A DNA stretch of 64,000 nt from Hyalangium ruber. Its GTDB lineage: Bacteria > Myxococcota > Myxococcia > Myxococcales > Myxococcaceae. This document shows, in pieces, positions 55,528 through 63,828 of this stretch; position 1 is the first letter of the stretch; each line of letters begins with the position of its first letter. Both the position numbers and the translations under genes were made by a program. The stretch covers positions 496,001 through 560,000 of the forward strand of contig NZ_JAXIVS010000005.1 in assembly GCF_034259325.1 (NCBI RefSeq), written 5' to 3'. The notes under the pieces are model-generated. The model saw only the letters and a list, made by a program, of their open reading frames with translations, did no database searches and was not told where the DNA came from.

Positions 55528-56222
55528 CTAGTGCGTGATGGGGCAGGGGTGCTGGTCGTGGGCCTGACGAAGCCACCGGGCACCCCACGGAGTTGGAGCT
55601 AGCGCCAGGGAGCTATCGGGTGCGGCGGGAGCTGGATCATCAGCGGCCAGCCGATGCACGCAGCCGTCAGAATCCCGGAAGCCGTTCTTGCGGAGGAAGC
55701 TGTAGAGGCACTTGATGACCGCGATCTTCGGCGCCCGGCACTTCGTCCCGTTCAGCGATTCCAGGAGCTGCTCGATGCTCAGCTCGCGCAGGTTCACCGA
55801 GCCGAGCTCTTCCTGCCACCACGCTAGGTACACCTTCTGCTCGTGGACCCACTTCGAGCTGTTCTTCTTCTCGTCCCGGCTCCACGTGAGGAACTGCGAG
55901 GCCGTGTCCGCATTCAACAAGATGGGAAGCGCACGCTCAGGGCGCCGCTCGCCCGGTGGGCGGTAGCCCTCGGGGTCCGCCACGAAGCGATCCAACTCGT
56001 TGAGCGCGTCCTTCAGGTTGTCGGCGCCGGTCGAGACCTTGTAGCGGTGACTGTTCACCATCTTGGCTTGGAGATGTAGTAGGTCGGCCCGCTAGGCCCC
56101 TTGGGCTTCCTGCCGCGCTTGCTCGCGACCTGGAGGGCCCCGTTGCCCTTCGCCGGTGCCCCCTGATCCACCGGGACCTCGGGCTCCCCCAGGTCCTTCC
56201 AGTAGATCTCCCCCCGGCCCAA
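55528..56222 (-). pseudogene. Tyrosine recombinase/integrase remnant
   Basis: A broken phage- or island-type integrase. From a TTG start at 56222 (SD-like AGGGGAAG) one frame reads GEIYWKDLGEPEV and GPTYYISKPRW, then stops. The next frame, overlapping at ATGGTGA, continues VNSHRYKVSTGADNLKDAL and contains the SAM-like core-binding domain (TASQFLTWSRDEKKNSSKW, then LSIEQLLESLNG and CLYSFLRKNGF). The catalytic domain with the Arg-His-Arg-Tyr residues is missing; after FLRKNGF the sequence becomes unrelated. It sits beside a tRNA-Thr gene, the usual target of such enzymes. Confidence 0.75.
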
Positions 56223-56276
56223 CTTCCCCTGAACCCGCCTCGACGCTTCGACTTCACTACCTGCTCCCCGCAGGGG

Positions 56277-56298
56277 TGTTGGGTAGCGTTACCCAACA
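56277..56298. repeat. 9-bp perfect inverted repeat near the integrase start
   Basis: TGTTGGGTA (56277-56285), GCGT, TACCCAACA (56290-56298), 55 bp upstream of the integrase start. No T-run follows on either side, so an integrase/excisionase binding or operator site is more likely than a terminator. Confidence 0.55.
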
Positions 56299-56315
56299 GA
56301 TTCCCCAACAGGGCT

Positions 56316-56349
56316 AATAAAAAGGGCCGGCTGCTTTCGCAGCCGGCCC
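56316..56349 (-). terminator. Intrinsic terminator of tRNA-Thr
   Basis: An 11-bp perfect stem (GGGCCGGCTGC / GCAGCCGGCCC, 56324-56349) with a 4-nt loop is followed on the minus strand by TTTTTAT. It lies 18 bp after the 3' end of the tRNA in the direction of its transcription. Confidence 0.88.
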
Positions 56350-56367
56350 TCAAGTGCTTGATTTTTC

Positions 56368-56443
<76 letters not shown>

Positions 56444-56681
56444 GCGACGTGGGCGGGGCGAATACCATGCACCCTCATGCAGGGCAACCGGTTTCGTTCA
56501 TGCCCCCTGACCTACCGACCGGTCGGCGGGGCCTAGATGACACAGTGCGTTGCCTAAGTGCCCGTCATCTCTGGTGTTTTGGGCGGCAACCAGCACCCAG
56601 CGGCGGTTGATTCCCCCTCGGGCCTGTGCGCATAAGGGCCGCGATTCAACCCCCCTTCGCCTCAAGCGAGGAGCAACTTCC

Positions 56682-58232
56682 ATGGCCAGCGAAGAGAACT
56701 TCATGCGCGCCCCGGCGCCCAGCCCGAAGCGCACTGTCTACACGGAGGCGATGGAGATCTTCCACCGCGCCGCCGACCTGATCGGTCTGGACAAACGCGT
56801 TCGCCTCGAGCTCGAGGAGCCCGACTACGAGCACATCTTCTACGTCACCACCAAGCTGAAGGACCGTCTGGTCCCCCTCGCCCCCGAGGAGGCCAAGGCC
56901 TTCTCTGACCTCTCCGCCACCCAGGTCCGCAACCCCGACGGACTTGAGCGTCTGGCCGATGGGAAGATCATCCTCAATGGCCGCGCCCTGCTCGGCTCGG
57001 ACGTATCCATTCGCCGCGGCCACCTGCGCCTGCCCGATGGCGGCGTCTACCAGCTCGTCCCCGGCGAGTCCCAGCGCTTCAAGGCCTACCGCGTCCAGCA
57101 CAACCAGGCCCGCGGCCCCTACAAGGGCGGTATCCGCTACCACCGCGAGGTCTCCCTCGATCTCTTCAAGGCCCTGGCCGCGGAGATGACCTGGAAGACC
57201 GCCATCTCCGAGGTCCCCTTCGGCGGCGGCAAGGGCGGCATCCAGATCGACCCGCGCCAGTACGGCCGCGAGGAGCTGGAGAACATCACCCTGCGCTTCA
57301 TGTACAAGCTCAAGGGCCTCATCGGTCCCAACATCGACATCCCCGCCCCCGACGTGGGCACCAACGGGGACATCATGGCCCTCATGTACCGTCAGTACTC
57401 GGACGGTGAGCGCGAGCGCCACAACATGCGCGGCATCGTCACCGGTAAGGACGTGCGCATCGGCGGCTCCGAGGGCCGCGTCAAGGCCACCGGCCAGGGC
57501 GTCGTCTACTGCATCGAGGACTTCTACGCCGACCGCGGCGAGACCGTGAAGGGCAAGACCTTCACCATGCAGGGCTTCGGCAACGTGGGTAGCCACGCCG
57601 CCGCCATCCTCTCCTCCATGGGCGCCCGCCTGCTGGCCGTCAATGACGCCGATGGCTCCATCTACAACGGCGACGGCATCGACGTGAACGCCCTCATGGC
57701 GTACGTCAGCGACCCGAAGAACCTCAAGCGCAGCGTCGCCGGCTTCCCCGGCGCCCAGCGCATCGAGAAGAAGGACCTCTGGGAGGTTCAGGCCGACATC
57801 CTCATCCCCGCCGCTCTGGGTGGCGAGATCACCGGTGACGTGGCCGAGAAGCTCAAGGTCAAGCTCATCGCCGAGGGCGCCAACGGCCCCACCACCCCCG
57901 AGGCCGACCGCGTCCTGCAGAAGCGCGGCATCGACCTGATCCCCGACATCATCGCCAACGCCGGCGGCGTGACGGTGAGCTACTACGAGTGGATCCAGAA
58001 CAAGCGCATGGAGCGCTGGAGCGAGGCCGAAGTCGATCAGCGCCTCGAGAAGGCGATGAAGCGCAACTACCGCATCATCCGCGACATCTCCCGCAACCAG
58101 CCGCGCAAGACCGAGATGCACGACAGCCGCCACTACGCCATCGGCAAGACCGTGGACCCGCGCTGCGCCGCGATGATCCTCGCGCTCAAGCGCATCGAGG
58201 CCCACTACCTGCTCGAGGGCTTCTCGCAGTAA
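56682..58232 (+). CDS. gdh: Glutamate dehydrogenase family (Glu/Leu/Phe/Val dehydrogenase)
   Basis: 516 residues from the ATG preceded by GCGAGGAGC; a longer frame upstream is not needed. The substrate domain contains GPYKGGIRYHREVSLD with K148, and SEVPFGGGKGGIQ with the catalytic Lys region, followed by PAPDVGTNGDIM. The dinucleotide fold has TMQGFGNVGSHAAAIL near 298 and ADILIPAALGGEI. The enzyme interconverts glutamate and 2-oxoglutarate plus ammonia in the cytoplasm. An N-terminal extension of about 100 residues (TVYTEAMEIFHRAADLIGLD) precedes the usual fold. It stands alone with its own terminator. Confidence 0.93.
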   Translation: MASEENFMRAPAPSPKRTVYTEAMEIFHRAADLIGLDKRVRLELEEPDYEHIFYVTTKLKDRLVPLAPEEAKAFSDLSATQVRNPDGLERLADGKIILNGRALLGSDVSIRRGHLRLPDGGVYQLVPGESQRFKAYRVQHNQARGPYKGGIRYHREVSLDLFKALAAEMTWKTAISEVPFGGGKGGIQIDPRQYGREELENITLRFMYKLKGLIGPNIDIPAPDVGTNGDIMALMYRQYSDGERERHNMRGIVTGKDVRIGGSEGRVKATGQGVVYCIEDFYADRGETVKGKTFTMQGFGNVGSHAAAILSSMGARLLAVNDADGSIYNGDGIDVNALMAYVSDPKNLKRSVAGFPGAQRIEKKDLWEVQADILIPAALGGEITGDVAEKLKVKLIAEGANGPTTPEADRVLQKRGIDLIPDIIANAGGVTVSYYEWIQNKRMERWSEAEVDQRLEKAMKRNYRIIRDISRNQPRKTEMHDSRHYAIGKTVDPRCAAMILALKRIEAHYLLEGFSQ

Positions 58233-58238
58233 CCGGCT

Positions 58239-58294
58239 CACGCCTTCCGGCGTGACCCAGGGCTCGGTCTCCTCACAGGGGGCCGAGCCCTTTG
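58239..58294. terminator. Double hairpin between convergent gdh and PilZ genes
   Basis: CACGCC-TTCC-GGCGTG (58239-58254) is followed by a stronger stem AGGGCTCGG (58259-58267) / CCGAGCCCT (58283-58291) with TTTGCATTT after it. It lies directly after gdh and can serve both converging genes. Confidence 0.75.
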
Positions 58295-58306
58295 CATTTC
58301 AACGCC

Positions 58307-58654
58307 TCAGTGCATCACCCGCTCGCGATCCACCAGCAGCAGCGGCGCGTCGTCGTGCGTCTCGTACGCCACGATTCGCAGGCCCACGCCTCGGCTGTTG
58401 CCCTCGCGCCCGTCCTGCCGCCCGTACGAGAGCGCCACCTGGTAGCGCACCTCCGCCAGGCACGTCATCTCCGTGCCGTCCTCCCCCGCGAACGTCACCT
58501 TCAACCGCTCTCCCAAAGGCAGCGGCTCGCGTGTCTCCACGAACAGCCCCCGCATGCTGATGTTGCGACCGATACCCCGCGTCATCCCGTCATGCGTGCT
58601 CAGGTACACGGTGAAGACCTTGTCGAACCGAAGGTGTGCGCGCCGCTCGTTCAC
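58307..58654 (-). CDS. PilZ-domain protein
   Basis: 115 residues from a GTG start (VNERRAHLRF) with GGAGG 9 nt upstream; an ATG at 58705 gives a longer, less likely product. The c-di-GMP-binding signature is present: RRAHLRF (RxxxR type) and NISMRGLFVET (the N/D-x-S-x-x-G motif), then beta strands (LKVTFAGEDGTEMTCLAEVRY in part). A single PilZ domain with no effector suggests c-di-GMP-dependent contact with a partner, commonly motility or exopolysaccharide machinery in myxobacteria. Confidence 0.85.
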   Translation of the reverse strand: MNERRAHLRFDKVFTVYLSTHDGMTRGIGRNISMRGLFVETREPLPLGERLKVTFAGEDGTEMTCLAEVRYQVALSYGRQDGREGNSRGVGLRIVAYETHDDAPLLLVDRERVMH

Positions 58655-58814
58655 TCGGGGGTGCCTCCAAGACGTTGAGGCCCACAAACTACATGGTGGT
58701 TTCATGTAGGCAAATTATCTACCCCTCGCTACCTACACGTACTTGCCTGGAAGCGTGCCGGGAGCGCCCGCCGGTGGCACCATGGACGGCCCCCCTTTTC
58801 CAAGAGAGCCCGCC

Positions 58815-59456
58815 GTGAACCGCCTGCTCGTCACCCTTGCCCTGCTGCTGCCCGCGCTCGCCTCCGCGGACGTGGATCCGCGCTTTGCCCGGCTCCGGGA
58901 CGCCGCCGAGCCCCTGGGAGGCCTCAACGCCTTCCTCAGCCGCTACATCGGCGAGTGCGGAGATGTGTTCGCCTCGGCCGACTGCCGCACCAAGGCGGAC
59001 GCCTTCCGCAAGAACTACAAGGGCAAGAAGCTGTACATGATCGTCGACGAGGCCGTGGTGAACCAGGTGTCGCCCGGCCCGTACCAGCCCACCACGGGCG
59101 ACTACGTCATCAACATCCTGCCCTTCTTCTCCGGGGGCAGCTACGCGCTCACCCACGGCACGCCCAAGAAGACGAACGCGGCCGGCAACCCCATCCTCCC
59201 GCTGCTGAGCGTGACGGGCCGGGCGCCCACGGACTGGACGGGGCCGTACTTCACCCGGCTGTTCTCCAACCAGGGCGTCCGCGTACAGGTCGTCTTCACC
59301 CCGCTGGACATCTGGAGCCTGGCCAAGCCCAAGGGCGGGAAGACGTTCGGCGTGTCGGCCCGCATCGAGGCCATCCTCCTCACCGAGGGCCGCACCGGGC
59401 AGGAGCTGGGGCTGTGGCTGGACGGCAAGGACGCCAACACCCGCAAGAAGAAGTAG
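58815..59456 (+). CDS. Secreted protein, function unknown
   Basis: 213 residues from a GTG (VNRLLVTLALLLPALASA is a good signal peptide cut before DVDPRF); in-frame ATGs lie at 58743 and 58782. The mature part has a conserved look (YIGECGDVFASADCRTKADAF with two Cys, then VNILPFFSGGSYALTHGTPK) and a strand-rich C-terminus (GVRVQVVFTPLDIWSLA). I do not recognise the family; it resembles myxobacterial periplasmic proteins of unknown role. It has its own hairpin terminator. Confidence 0.75.
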   Translation: MNRLLVTLALLLPALASADVDPRFARLRDAAEPLGGLNAFLSRYIGECGDVFASADCRTKADAFRKNYKGKKLYMIVDEAVVNQVSPGPYQPTTGDYVINILPFFSGGSYALTHGTPKKTNAAGNPILPLLSVTGRAPTDWTGPYFTRLFSNQGVRVQVVFTPLDIWSLAKPKGGKTFGVSARIEAILLTEGRTGQELGLWLDGKDANTRKKK

Positions 59457-59473
59457 GCGCCCCCGAAGGGCCC

Positions 59474-59498
59474 GGGGCGCGGCACATGGCCGCGCCCC
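59474..59498. terminator. Strong GC hairpin between convergent genes
   Basis: GGGGCGCGGC (59474-59483), loop ACATG, GCCGCGCCCC (59489-59498): a perfect 10-bp stem between the secreted-protein gene and the fibro-slime gene, without a T-run. It is probably bidirectional. Confidence 0.7.
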
Positions 59499-59507
59499 CA
59501 GGCTCCG

Positions 59508-61166
59508 CTAGCCGATGTACGGCAGGCAGGTGTTGCTGCACAGGTCGTCGTTGACCTGGTTGCCGTCGTCGCAGCTCTCGCCGCGGTCCTCCTGGGTGAT
59601 GCCATCGCCGCAGCGCGGACCGAGGATGCACCCGGGGGCACACTGGCCATAGCCTCCCGCGTTCGTCCCGTCGTCACACTGCTCGGGCGACTGGACGATG
59701 CCGTCGCCGCAGGTGTTCTCGCAATCGGTGCGGCGGCTGACGAAGTTGGTGAGGGTCAGCTTGTAGGAGGAGGCCGTGGTGTGGCGTTCGGCCTGGAACA
59801 CGACGGCCTCGTACACCTTGCCCACCTCCAGGCCGAACTGAGAGGCCCGCTGAGAGAGCGTCACGCTGCCGTTGAGCGCCGAGTGAACGCCGCCGAGATC
59901 GACGGCCAGGTGCTTGTTGATGAAGACCCACACATCGTCGTCACCGCGGAACTCGAGCACCTCGGTGCCCTTGTACTCGAACCAGTAGCGCGCCTCGCTG
60001 GTGAAGCTGAAGTTGTGCTGATTGTTGCGCTCGGGCTCTTCGCCCGTGGCCACCCAGCCCTTGTCGTCGAGCGGGAAGAAGTCCGGCTCGTCGAACTGGT
60101 ACGCCCCGTTGGACTGCTTTTCCAGCGTCAGCGTGCCCACGAGCGTCTTGTTGACGCCCGCGGTGTCCTTGTACCACTGGCTGAAAGGCCCGGCGCCGTG
60201 GGTGGTGGTGCTGCCACCGCCGGTCTTCGCGTACACCGGCTTGCCGTCCTCGCCCAGGAGGCTGGCGACGATGCCCGTCTCTGCTCCGTTGGCGTTCTCG
60301 AAGTCGACGTGACCGCCCGAGAGATCGTTGCCGCGGAAATCGCGGTACACGACGGGGATCTTCACGGTGTCCGGGGCCACCTCCTCGACGAGCCGGCACT
60401 GGAAGCCCGGCTCGAGCTTGCAGAGCGAGGAGCACCCGTCGTTGTTGCGCTGGTTGCCATCATCGCACTCCTCGTTCGTCCCCGGGAGGATCAGGCCGTC
60501 ACCACACACGGCCGTGCAGGTGCCATTGGTGCAGCGGGGCTCGTGCGTACACAGCGGCGAGCAGCCATCGCCCATGTCGTTGTTGCCGTCGTCGCACTGC
60601 TCGGTGCCTTCCGTGAGGGTGTCACCGCAACGGATGGGCACGCAGGCCTGGCCCGCCGTGGGGCACTTGTAGCCATTCTCCAGGCGGCACGTCACACCGC
60701 AGCCATCTCCCTCCGCCAGCGGGTTGTTCCCGTCCTCGCACTCCTCGTCGCCAGCGATGATGCCGTCCCCGCAGCGGGCGGCCACGCAGCGACCTCCGTT
60801 CTGAGCGCACACCCACCCCGCTTCCTGGGCACACTGACTGCTGCAGCCATCGCCCGAGGTGGTGTTGCGGTCATCGCACGTCTCGCTGCCGCCCCGGCGT
60901 CCGTCCCCGCAGATGTTGGCGAAACAGGGCGCGCCGGGCGTGTCACAGAACCAGCCCGGTTCGACGTTGCGACAGTTCGCCGCGCAGCCATCGCCATCCG
61001 ACCGGTTGCCGTCGTCACAGGCCTCACCGGCCTGCAGCGTCCCGGTGCCACAGTTGAGGTCCTCTGGCTTCCCGTCCGGAGGGTCTCCCACACAGCCGGC
61101 CAGGGTGGCGAGCAACGAGACAACGAATAGCCTCAAAAACCACGGTCGAAGGTGTCCATCGCGCAT
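59508..61166 (-). CDS. Fibro-slime/PA14-type lipoprotein with Cys-rich DUF4215 repeats
   Basis: 552 residues. A lipoprotein signal (RLFVVSLLATLAGC) leads into about five tandem Cys-rich repeats of the type CGDG-x-E-x-CDDGN-x-GDGC (residues about 35-260). The central domain (about 260-470) is fibro-slime/PA14-like: YRDFRGNDLSGGHVDF, FSFTSEARYWFEYKG, FRGDDDVWVFINKHLAVDLGG and GKVYEAVVFQAERH. Two more Cys-rich repeats close the chain. Such proteins are outer-surface, disulfide-rich and common in myxobacteria; the central domain may bind carbohydrate. All Cys are paired in the repeat pattern. Confidence 0.9.
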   Translation of the reverse strand: MRDGHLRPWFLRLFVVSLLATLAGCVGDPPDGKPEDLNCGTGTLQAGEACDDGNRSDGDGCAANCRNVEPGWFCDTPGAPCFANICGDGRRGGSETCDDRNTTSGDGCSSQCAQEAGWVCAQNGGRCVAARCGDGIIAGDEECEDGNNPLAEGDGCGVTCRLENGYKCPTAGQACVPIRCGDTLTEGTEQCDDGNNDMGDGCSPLCTHEPRCTNGTCTAVCGDGLILPGTNEECDDGNQRNNDGCSSLCKLEPGFQCRLVEEVAPDTVKIPVVYRDFRGNDLSGGHVDFENANGAETGIVASLLGEDGKPVYAKTGGGSTTTHGAGPFSQWYKDTAGVNKTLVGTLTLEKQSNGAYQFDEPDFFPLDDKGWVATGEEPERNNQHNFSFTSEARYWFEYKGTEVLEFRGDDDVWVFINKHLAVDLGGVHSALNGSVTLSQRASQFGLEVGKVYEAVVFQAERHTTASSYKLTLTNFVSRRTDCENTCGDGIVQSPEQCDDGTNAGGYGQCAPGCILGPRCGDGITQEDRGESCDDGNQVNDDLCSNTCLPYIG

Positions 61167-61247
61167 GGCACCATCGTGAAACCCGAAGAATAGCGAGTCA
61201 AATAGAACCCGGACTCTCGGTCATCCGGAAAGGTGACCTGGAGTGCG

Positions 61248-62690
61248 CTAGGGAGAGAGCGCCACGTACTGCTCGACGTCGCCGCGCTGCACGCGCAGCA
61301 GGACCTTGGTGCCCGCCCCACCCTTCTCCAGCGTCGCGCGAACTCCCGCCACATCCTTCACCCGGCGGCGGTTCACCTCCAGGAGGACGTCGCCCGCGGC
61401 CACGCCCGCCTGCGCCGCGGGGCTGTTGGGCACCACGCCCGTCACCAGGATGCCCACATACGCCTCGAACCCCAGGGGCCCCGCCACCTCGGGAGGCATA
61501 TCCCTCAGCACCAGGCCCAGTTCCTCCATGTTGCCGGGGCTGTTGAGCGCCTGCTGCGTCTCGGGCGCCGGGCGCGCCGCCAACGTCACCGTCACCTCCT
61601 GCGTCTGCCCATCGCGCTGCAGCGTCAGCTTCGTCTCGGAGCCGGGCGCCAGCAGCGCCACCTTGCGCAGCATCTGCCCGTAGGAGCCGATGGGCTTGCC
61701 GTTCACGGCCAGCAGGCGATCTCCGGGGCGAATACCCGCGTTGGCGGCCGGGCTGCGGCGGTAGACGTCCTTCACCACCAGGTAGCGCCCCACCTCGCCG
61801 GGGCGCGGGTCGTCGATGTTCACCCCCAGCCACCCGCGCTCCAGCCGCCCGTTCTCGCGCAGGTTGGGCAGCAGATCCTTCACCATGTTGATGGGCACCG
61901 CGAAGCCGATGCCCTGGCCCCCGCTGAGGATGGCGGTGTTCACCCCCACCACCTCGCCGCGCATGTTGAAGAGCGGGCCGCCGGAGTTGCCGGGGTTGAT
62001 CAGCGCATCGGTCTGGATGAAGTCATCGAAGATGCCCACGCCCAGCGAGCGCTCCTTGGCGGAGATCATCCCGTGGGCCACCGAGTGGTCCAACCCGAAC
62101 GGGTTGCCGATGGCCACCACCCAGTCCCCCACCTCGAGCCGATCCGAGTCTCCGAGGTACACCGCCGGCAGGGGCTGGAGTCCCACCTCGCGCAGCCGCA
62201 ACAGCGCCACGTCCGTGGAAGCGTCCCGGCCCACCACCTCCGCGGGGAACTCGCGGCCGTCGCCCAGCCGAACGACGATCTGCCGCGCCTGGGCCACCAC
62301 ATGGTTGTTCGTCACCACCAGCCCCTCGGGCGTCAGCACGAAGCCCGAGCCCGTCGAACGCCCCGCCTGCGCGAGCGCGTTCTTCGGCACGTTCACCGTG
62401 GTGATGTTGACCACCGCCGCCTCCACCGCGCGGATCAGCGGCGCCAGCGAGGTGGGCGGAACGAAGGCGGGGATGCCTGGGTCCTCAGCGGCCCGCTCAC
62501 GCCACAGTTCCAGGCTGCTGCCGGCCGAGCCTGCTCGCTCGCCCTGCCCCTGGAACCAGTTGGAGTGCTCGCGAGAGCGAGCCTGCATCCACTCCTCCAG
62601 GCCTGACTGCGCACTCGCAGTAGAGGCGAGCACCAGGCACAGGAGGAGCAGACATCGCGGCAGAGAGGGAAGATCCATGAGTGGGGACAT
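61248..62690 (-). CDS. HtrA/DegP-type periplasmic serine protease with two PDZ domains
   Basis: 480 residues with a signal peptide (CLLLLCLVLASTASAQ). The trypsin-like domain has the triad H130 (VVTNNHVV), D160 (DASTDVALL) and S236 (NPGNSGGPLF). PDZ1 (about 275-365) contains RGWLGVNIDD and ANAGIRPGDRLLAVNGK; PDZ2 (about 385-478) contains SPAAQAGVAAGDVLLEVNRR. It degrades or refolds misfolded envelope proteins. It starts 51 bp after grpE in the same direction, so the two quality-control genes may share heat-shock control. MDLPSLP at 62678 is an alternative start. Confidence 0.92.
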   Translation of the reverse strand: MSPLMDLPSLPRCLLLLCLVLASTASAQSGLEEWMQARSREHSNWFQGQGERAGSAGSSLELWRERAAEDPGIPAFVPPTSLAPLIRAVEAAVVNITTVNVPKNALAQAGRSTGSGFVLTPEGLVVTNNHVVAQARQIVVRLGDGREFPAEVVGRDASTDVALLRLREVGLQPLPAVYLGDSDRLEVGDWVVAIGNPFGLDHSVAHGMISAKERSLGVGIFDDFIQTDALINPGNSGGPLFNMRGEVVGVNTAILSGGQGIGFAVPINMVKDLLPNLRENGRLERGWLGVNIDDPRPGEVGRYLVVKDVYRRSPAANAGIRPGDRLLAVNGKPIGSYGQMLRKVALLAPGSETKLTLQRDGQTQEVTVTLAARPAPETQQALNSPGNMEELGLVLRDMPPEVAGPLGFEAYVGILVTGVVPNSPAAQAGVAAGDVLLEVNRRRVKDVAGVRATLEKGGAGTKVLLRVQRGDVEQYVALSP

Positions 62691-62741
62691 GGCGACGGGG
62701 CAACAACCTCCCCCCCCGCCTATTTCCCACCGGGCTGCCGG

Positions 62742-63365
62742 TCAAGCCTGAGCTGGGGCCACGTACTTGGCCACCTTCACCCGGGCCGGGCGGATGATCC
62801 GATCCTTCATCCGGTAGCCTGCCCGCACCTCGGCCACGACGCGCTGGTCATCGTCCGGCTGGGTGGTGATCTCCATGTCGGTCGCCTCGGCGGTGTTGGG
62901 GTCGTACGGCTGGCCCACCACCTGGATGCGCTCGATGCCGAGCCCCTGCGCCTTGGTCAGGAGCCCGTCGCGGATCATCTTCACGCCCTGGCCCAGCCCC
63001 GTGCTGGCCGCCTCCGGCCCGCTCATGCTGAGGCAGCGGTCCAGCTCATCGATGGCCTCCAGCAGCGACTGGGCCACGTTGCCGCGCTCCACGTCCATCA
63101 TCCGCTCGCGCTCGCGGGTGAGGCGCTGCTTGAACTCCTCGCGGTCCTTGTTGACCGCCTGGTAGGCCCGCGCCAGCTCGTCCACGCGACGGCGCGAAGC
63201 CTCCAGCTCGGCCTCCAGCCGCTGGCGCTCCGCGTCCACCGCGGGCGCGCCCGAGGCCTCCTGGGCGGAGGTGCCCCCTTCGGGTTGTGCCTGCTGCGAA
63301 GCCGTGGGCTCCGCCGGGCGAGCCTGCTCCTGCGTACCTTCCTGAGTGCGGGGGTTGCCGTCCAT
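62742..63365 (-). CDS. grpE: Nucleotide exchange factor GrpE
   Basis: 207 residues. A low-complexity Gln/Glu-rich N-terminus (GTQEQARPAEPTASQQAQPE) is followed by the long coiled coil (ERQRLEAELEASRRRVDEL, VNKDREEFKQRL) and the C-terminal beta domain with IERIQVVGQPYDPNTAEAT and VRAGYRMKDRIIRPARVKVA, the GrpE signature. It drives ADP release from DnaK. No dnaK or dnaJ is in the window. A long inverted repeat lies in the 121 bp upstream. Confidence 0.95.
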   Translation of the reverse strand: MDGNPRTQEGTQEQARPAEPTASQQAQPEGGTSAQEASGAPAVDAERQRLEAELEASRRRVDELARAYQAVNKDREEFKQRLTRERERMMDVERGNVAQSLLEAIDELDRCLSMSGPEAASTGLGQGVKMIRDGLLTKAQGLGIERIQVVGQPYDPNTAEATDMEITTQPDDDQRVVAEVRAGYRMKDRIIRPARVKVAKYVAPAQA

Positions 63366-63431
63366 ATCGAACCTGCGTCGCTCTCCGACGCCAGAGAGCG
63401 CGCCGTAATGGGTGTCGTTGTTGTCCTACAT

Positions 63432-63465
63432 CCCTGACCAGGGCGAACCTAACCGCCGGTCAGGG
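63432..63465. promoter_or_regulatory. 8-bp inverted repeat upstream of grpE
   Basis: CCCTGACC (63432-63439) and GGTCAGGG (63458-63465) are perfect inverted repeats around an 18-nt spacer, about 65 bp upstream of the grpE start and just after the small upstream gene. It could be that gene's terminator or a stress-response operator; it is not a CIRCE element. Confidence 0.5.
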
Positions 63466-63486
63466 CCTGTCAACGCACCTGTCACG

Positions 63487-63732
63487 CTAGTGCTCGGAAG
63501 GTGCCGGCTCCTGCTGCTCCAGGAAGCCGTGGTCCACCTGTCCGGTCACCTCGTCGATGATCTCCACCTGGGCTGCTCGGAGCGAGTAGTAAAGCAACCA
63601 CCGCTCCGCGGCCGTCAGAGTCCCGGCGGGAAGCGCCTTCTCGATCTCCTGCACCGTCAACCGCCCCTCGCGCAATCCCTTGGCGAAGAGGGCCTTACGA
63701 GCCATGTAGCTCTTCCCGATCCTGTTCTCCAC
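63487..63732 (-). CDS. Small protein resembling sigma-70 region 1.1
   Basis: 81 residues. The stretch KALFAKGLREGRLTVQEIEK followed by ALP, and then LYYSLRAAQVEIIDE, has the pattern of primary sigma-factor region 1.1, in which a GYLTYDEINDALP-like helix pair precedes a (G/A)-(I/V)-E-(V/I)-(V/I)-D/E strand. No other sigma region is attached. A free-standing region 1.1-like protein could modulate RNA polymerase or simply share the fold. It has a good SD (AAGGAGGAGGCG upstream of ATG) and precedes grpE in the same direction. The assignment is by pattern only. Confidence 0.6.
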   Translation of the reverse strand: MENRIGKSYMARKALFAKGLREGRLTVQEIEKALPAGTLTAAERWLLYYSLRAAQVEIIDEVTGQVDHGFLEQQEPAPSEH

Positions 63733-63805
63733 GGCGCCTCCTCCTTCTGGTCAGAAGTTAATTCGCCTTTTGGACACCGCAGCCCGTGACAGGGGCCCCT
63801 TGTCC

Positions 63806-63828
63806 GATCGCCCAGCAAACAGGCGATC
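63806..63828. terminator. Hairpin at the end of the right-edge gene
   Basis: GATCGCC (63806-63812) and GGCGATC (63822-63828) form a 7-bp stem with a 9-nt loop overlapping the stop of the minus-strand gene at the right edge. It has no strong T-run, so terminator function is uncertain. Confidence 0.45.

Noticed and set aside
55271-55531. 86-codon plus-strand frame
   Set aside because: No start signal or domain; only the last third resembles coding sequence, and only if a frameshift is assumed.
56646-58241. 531-codon minus-strand frame opposite gdh
   Set aside because: Val/Asp/Leu-rich antisense of glutamate dehydrogenase, no motif and no start signal.
59508-61166. Periodic CGDG/GACGATGGC-like repeats as a possible minisatellite
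   Set aside because: They encode the Cys-rich DUF4215 repeats of the fibro-slime lipoprotein.
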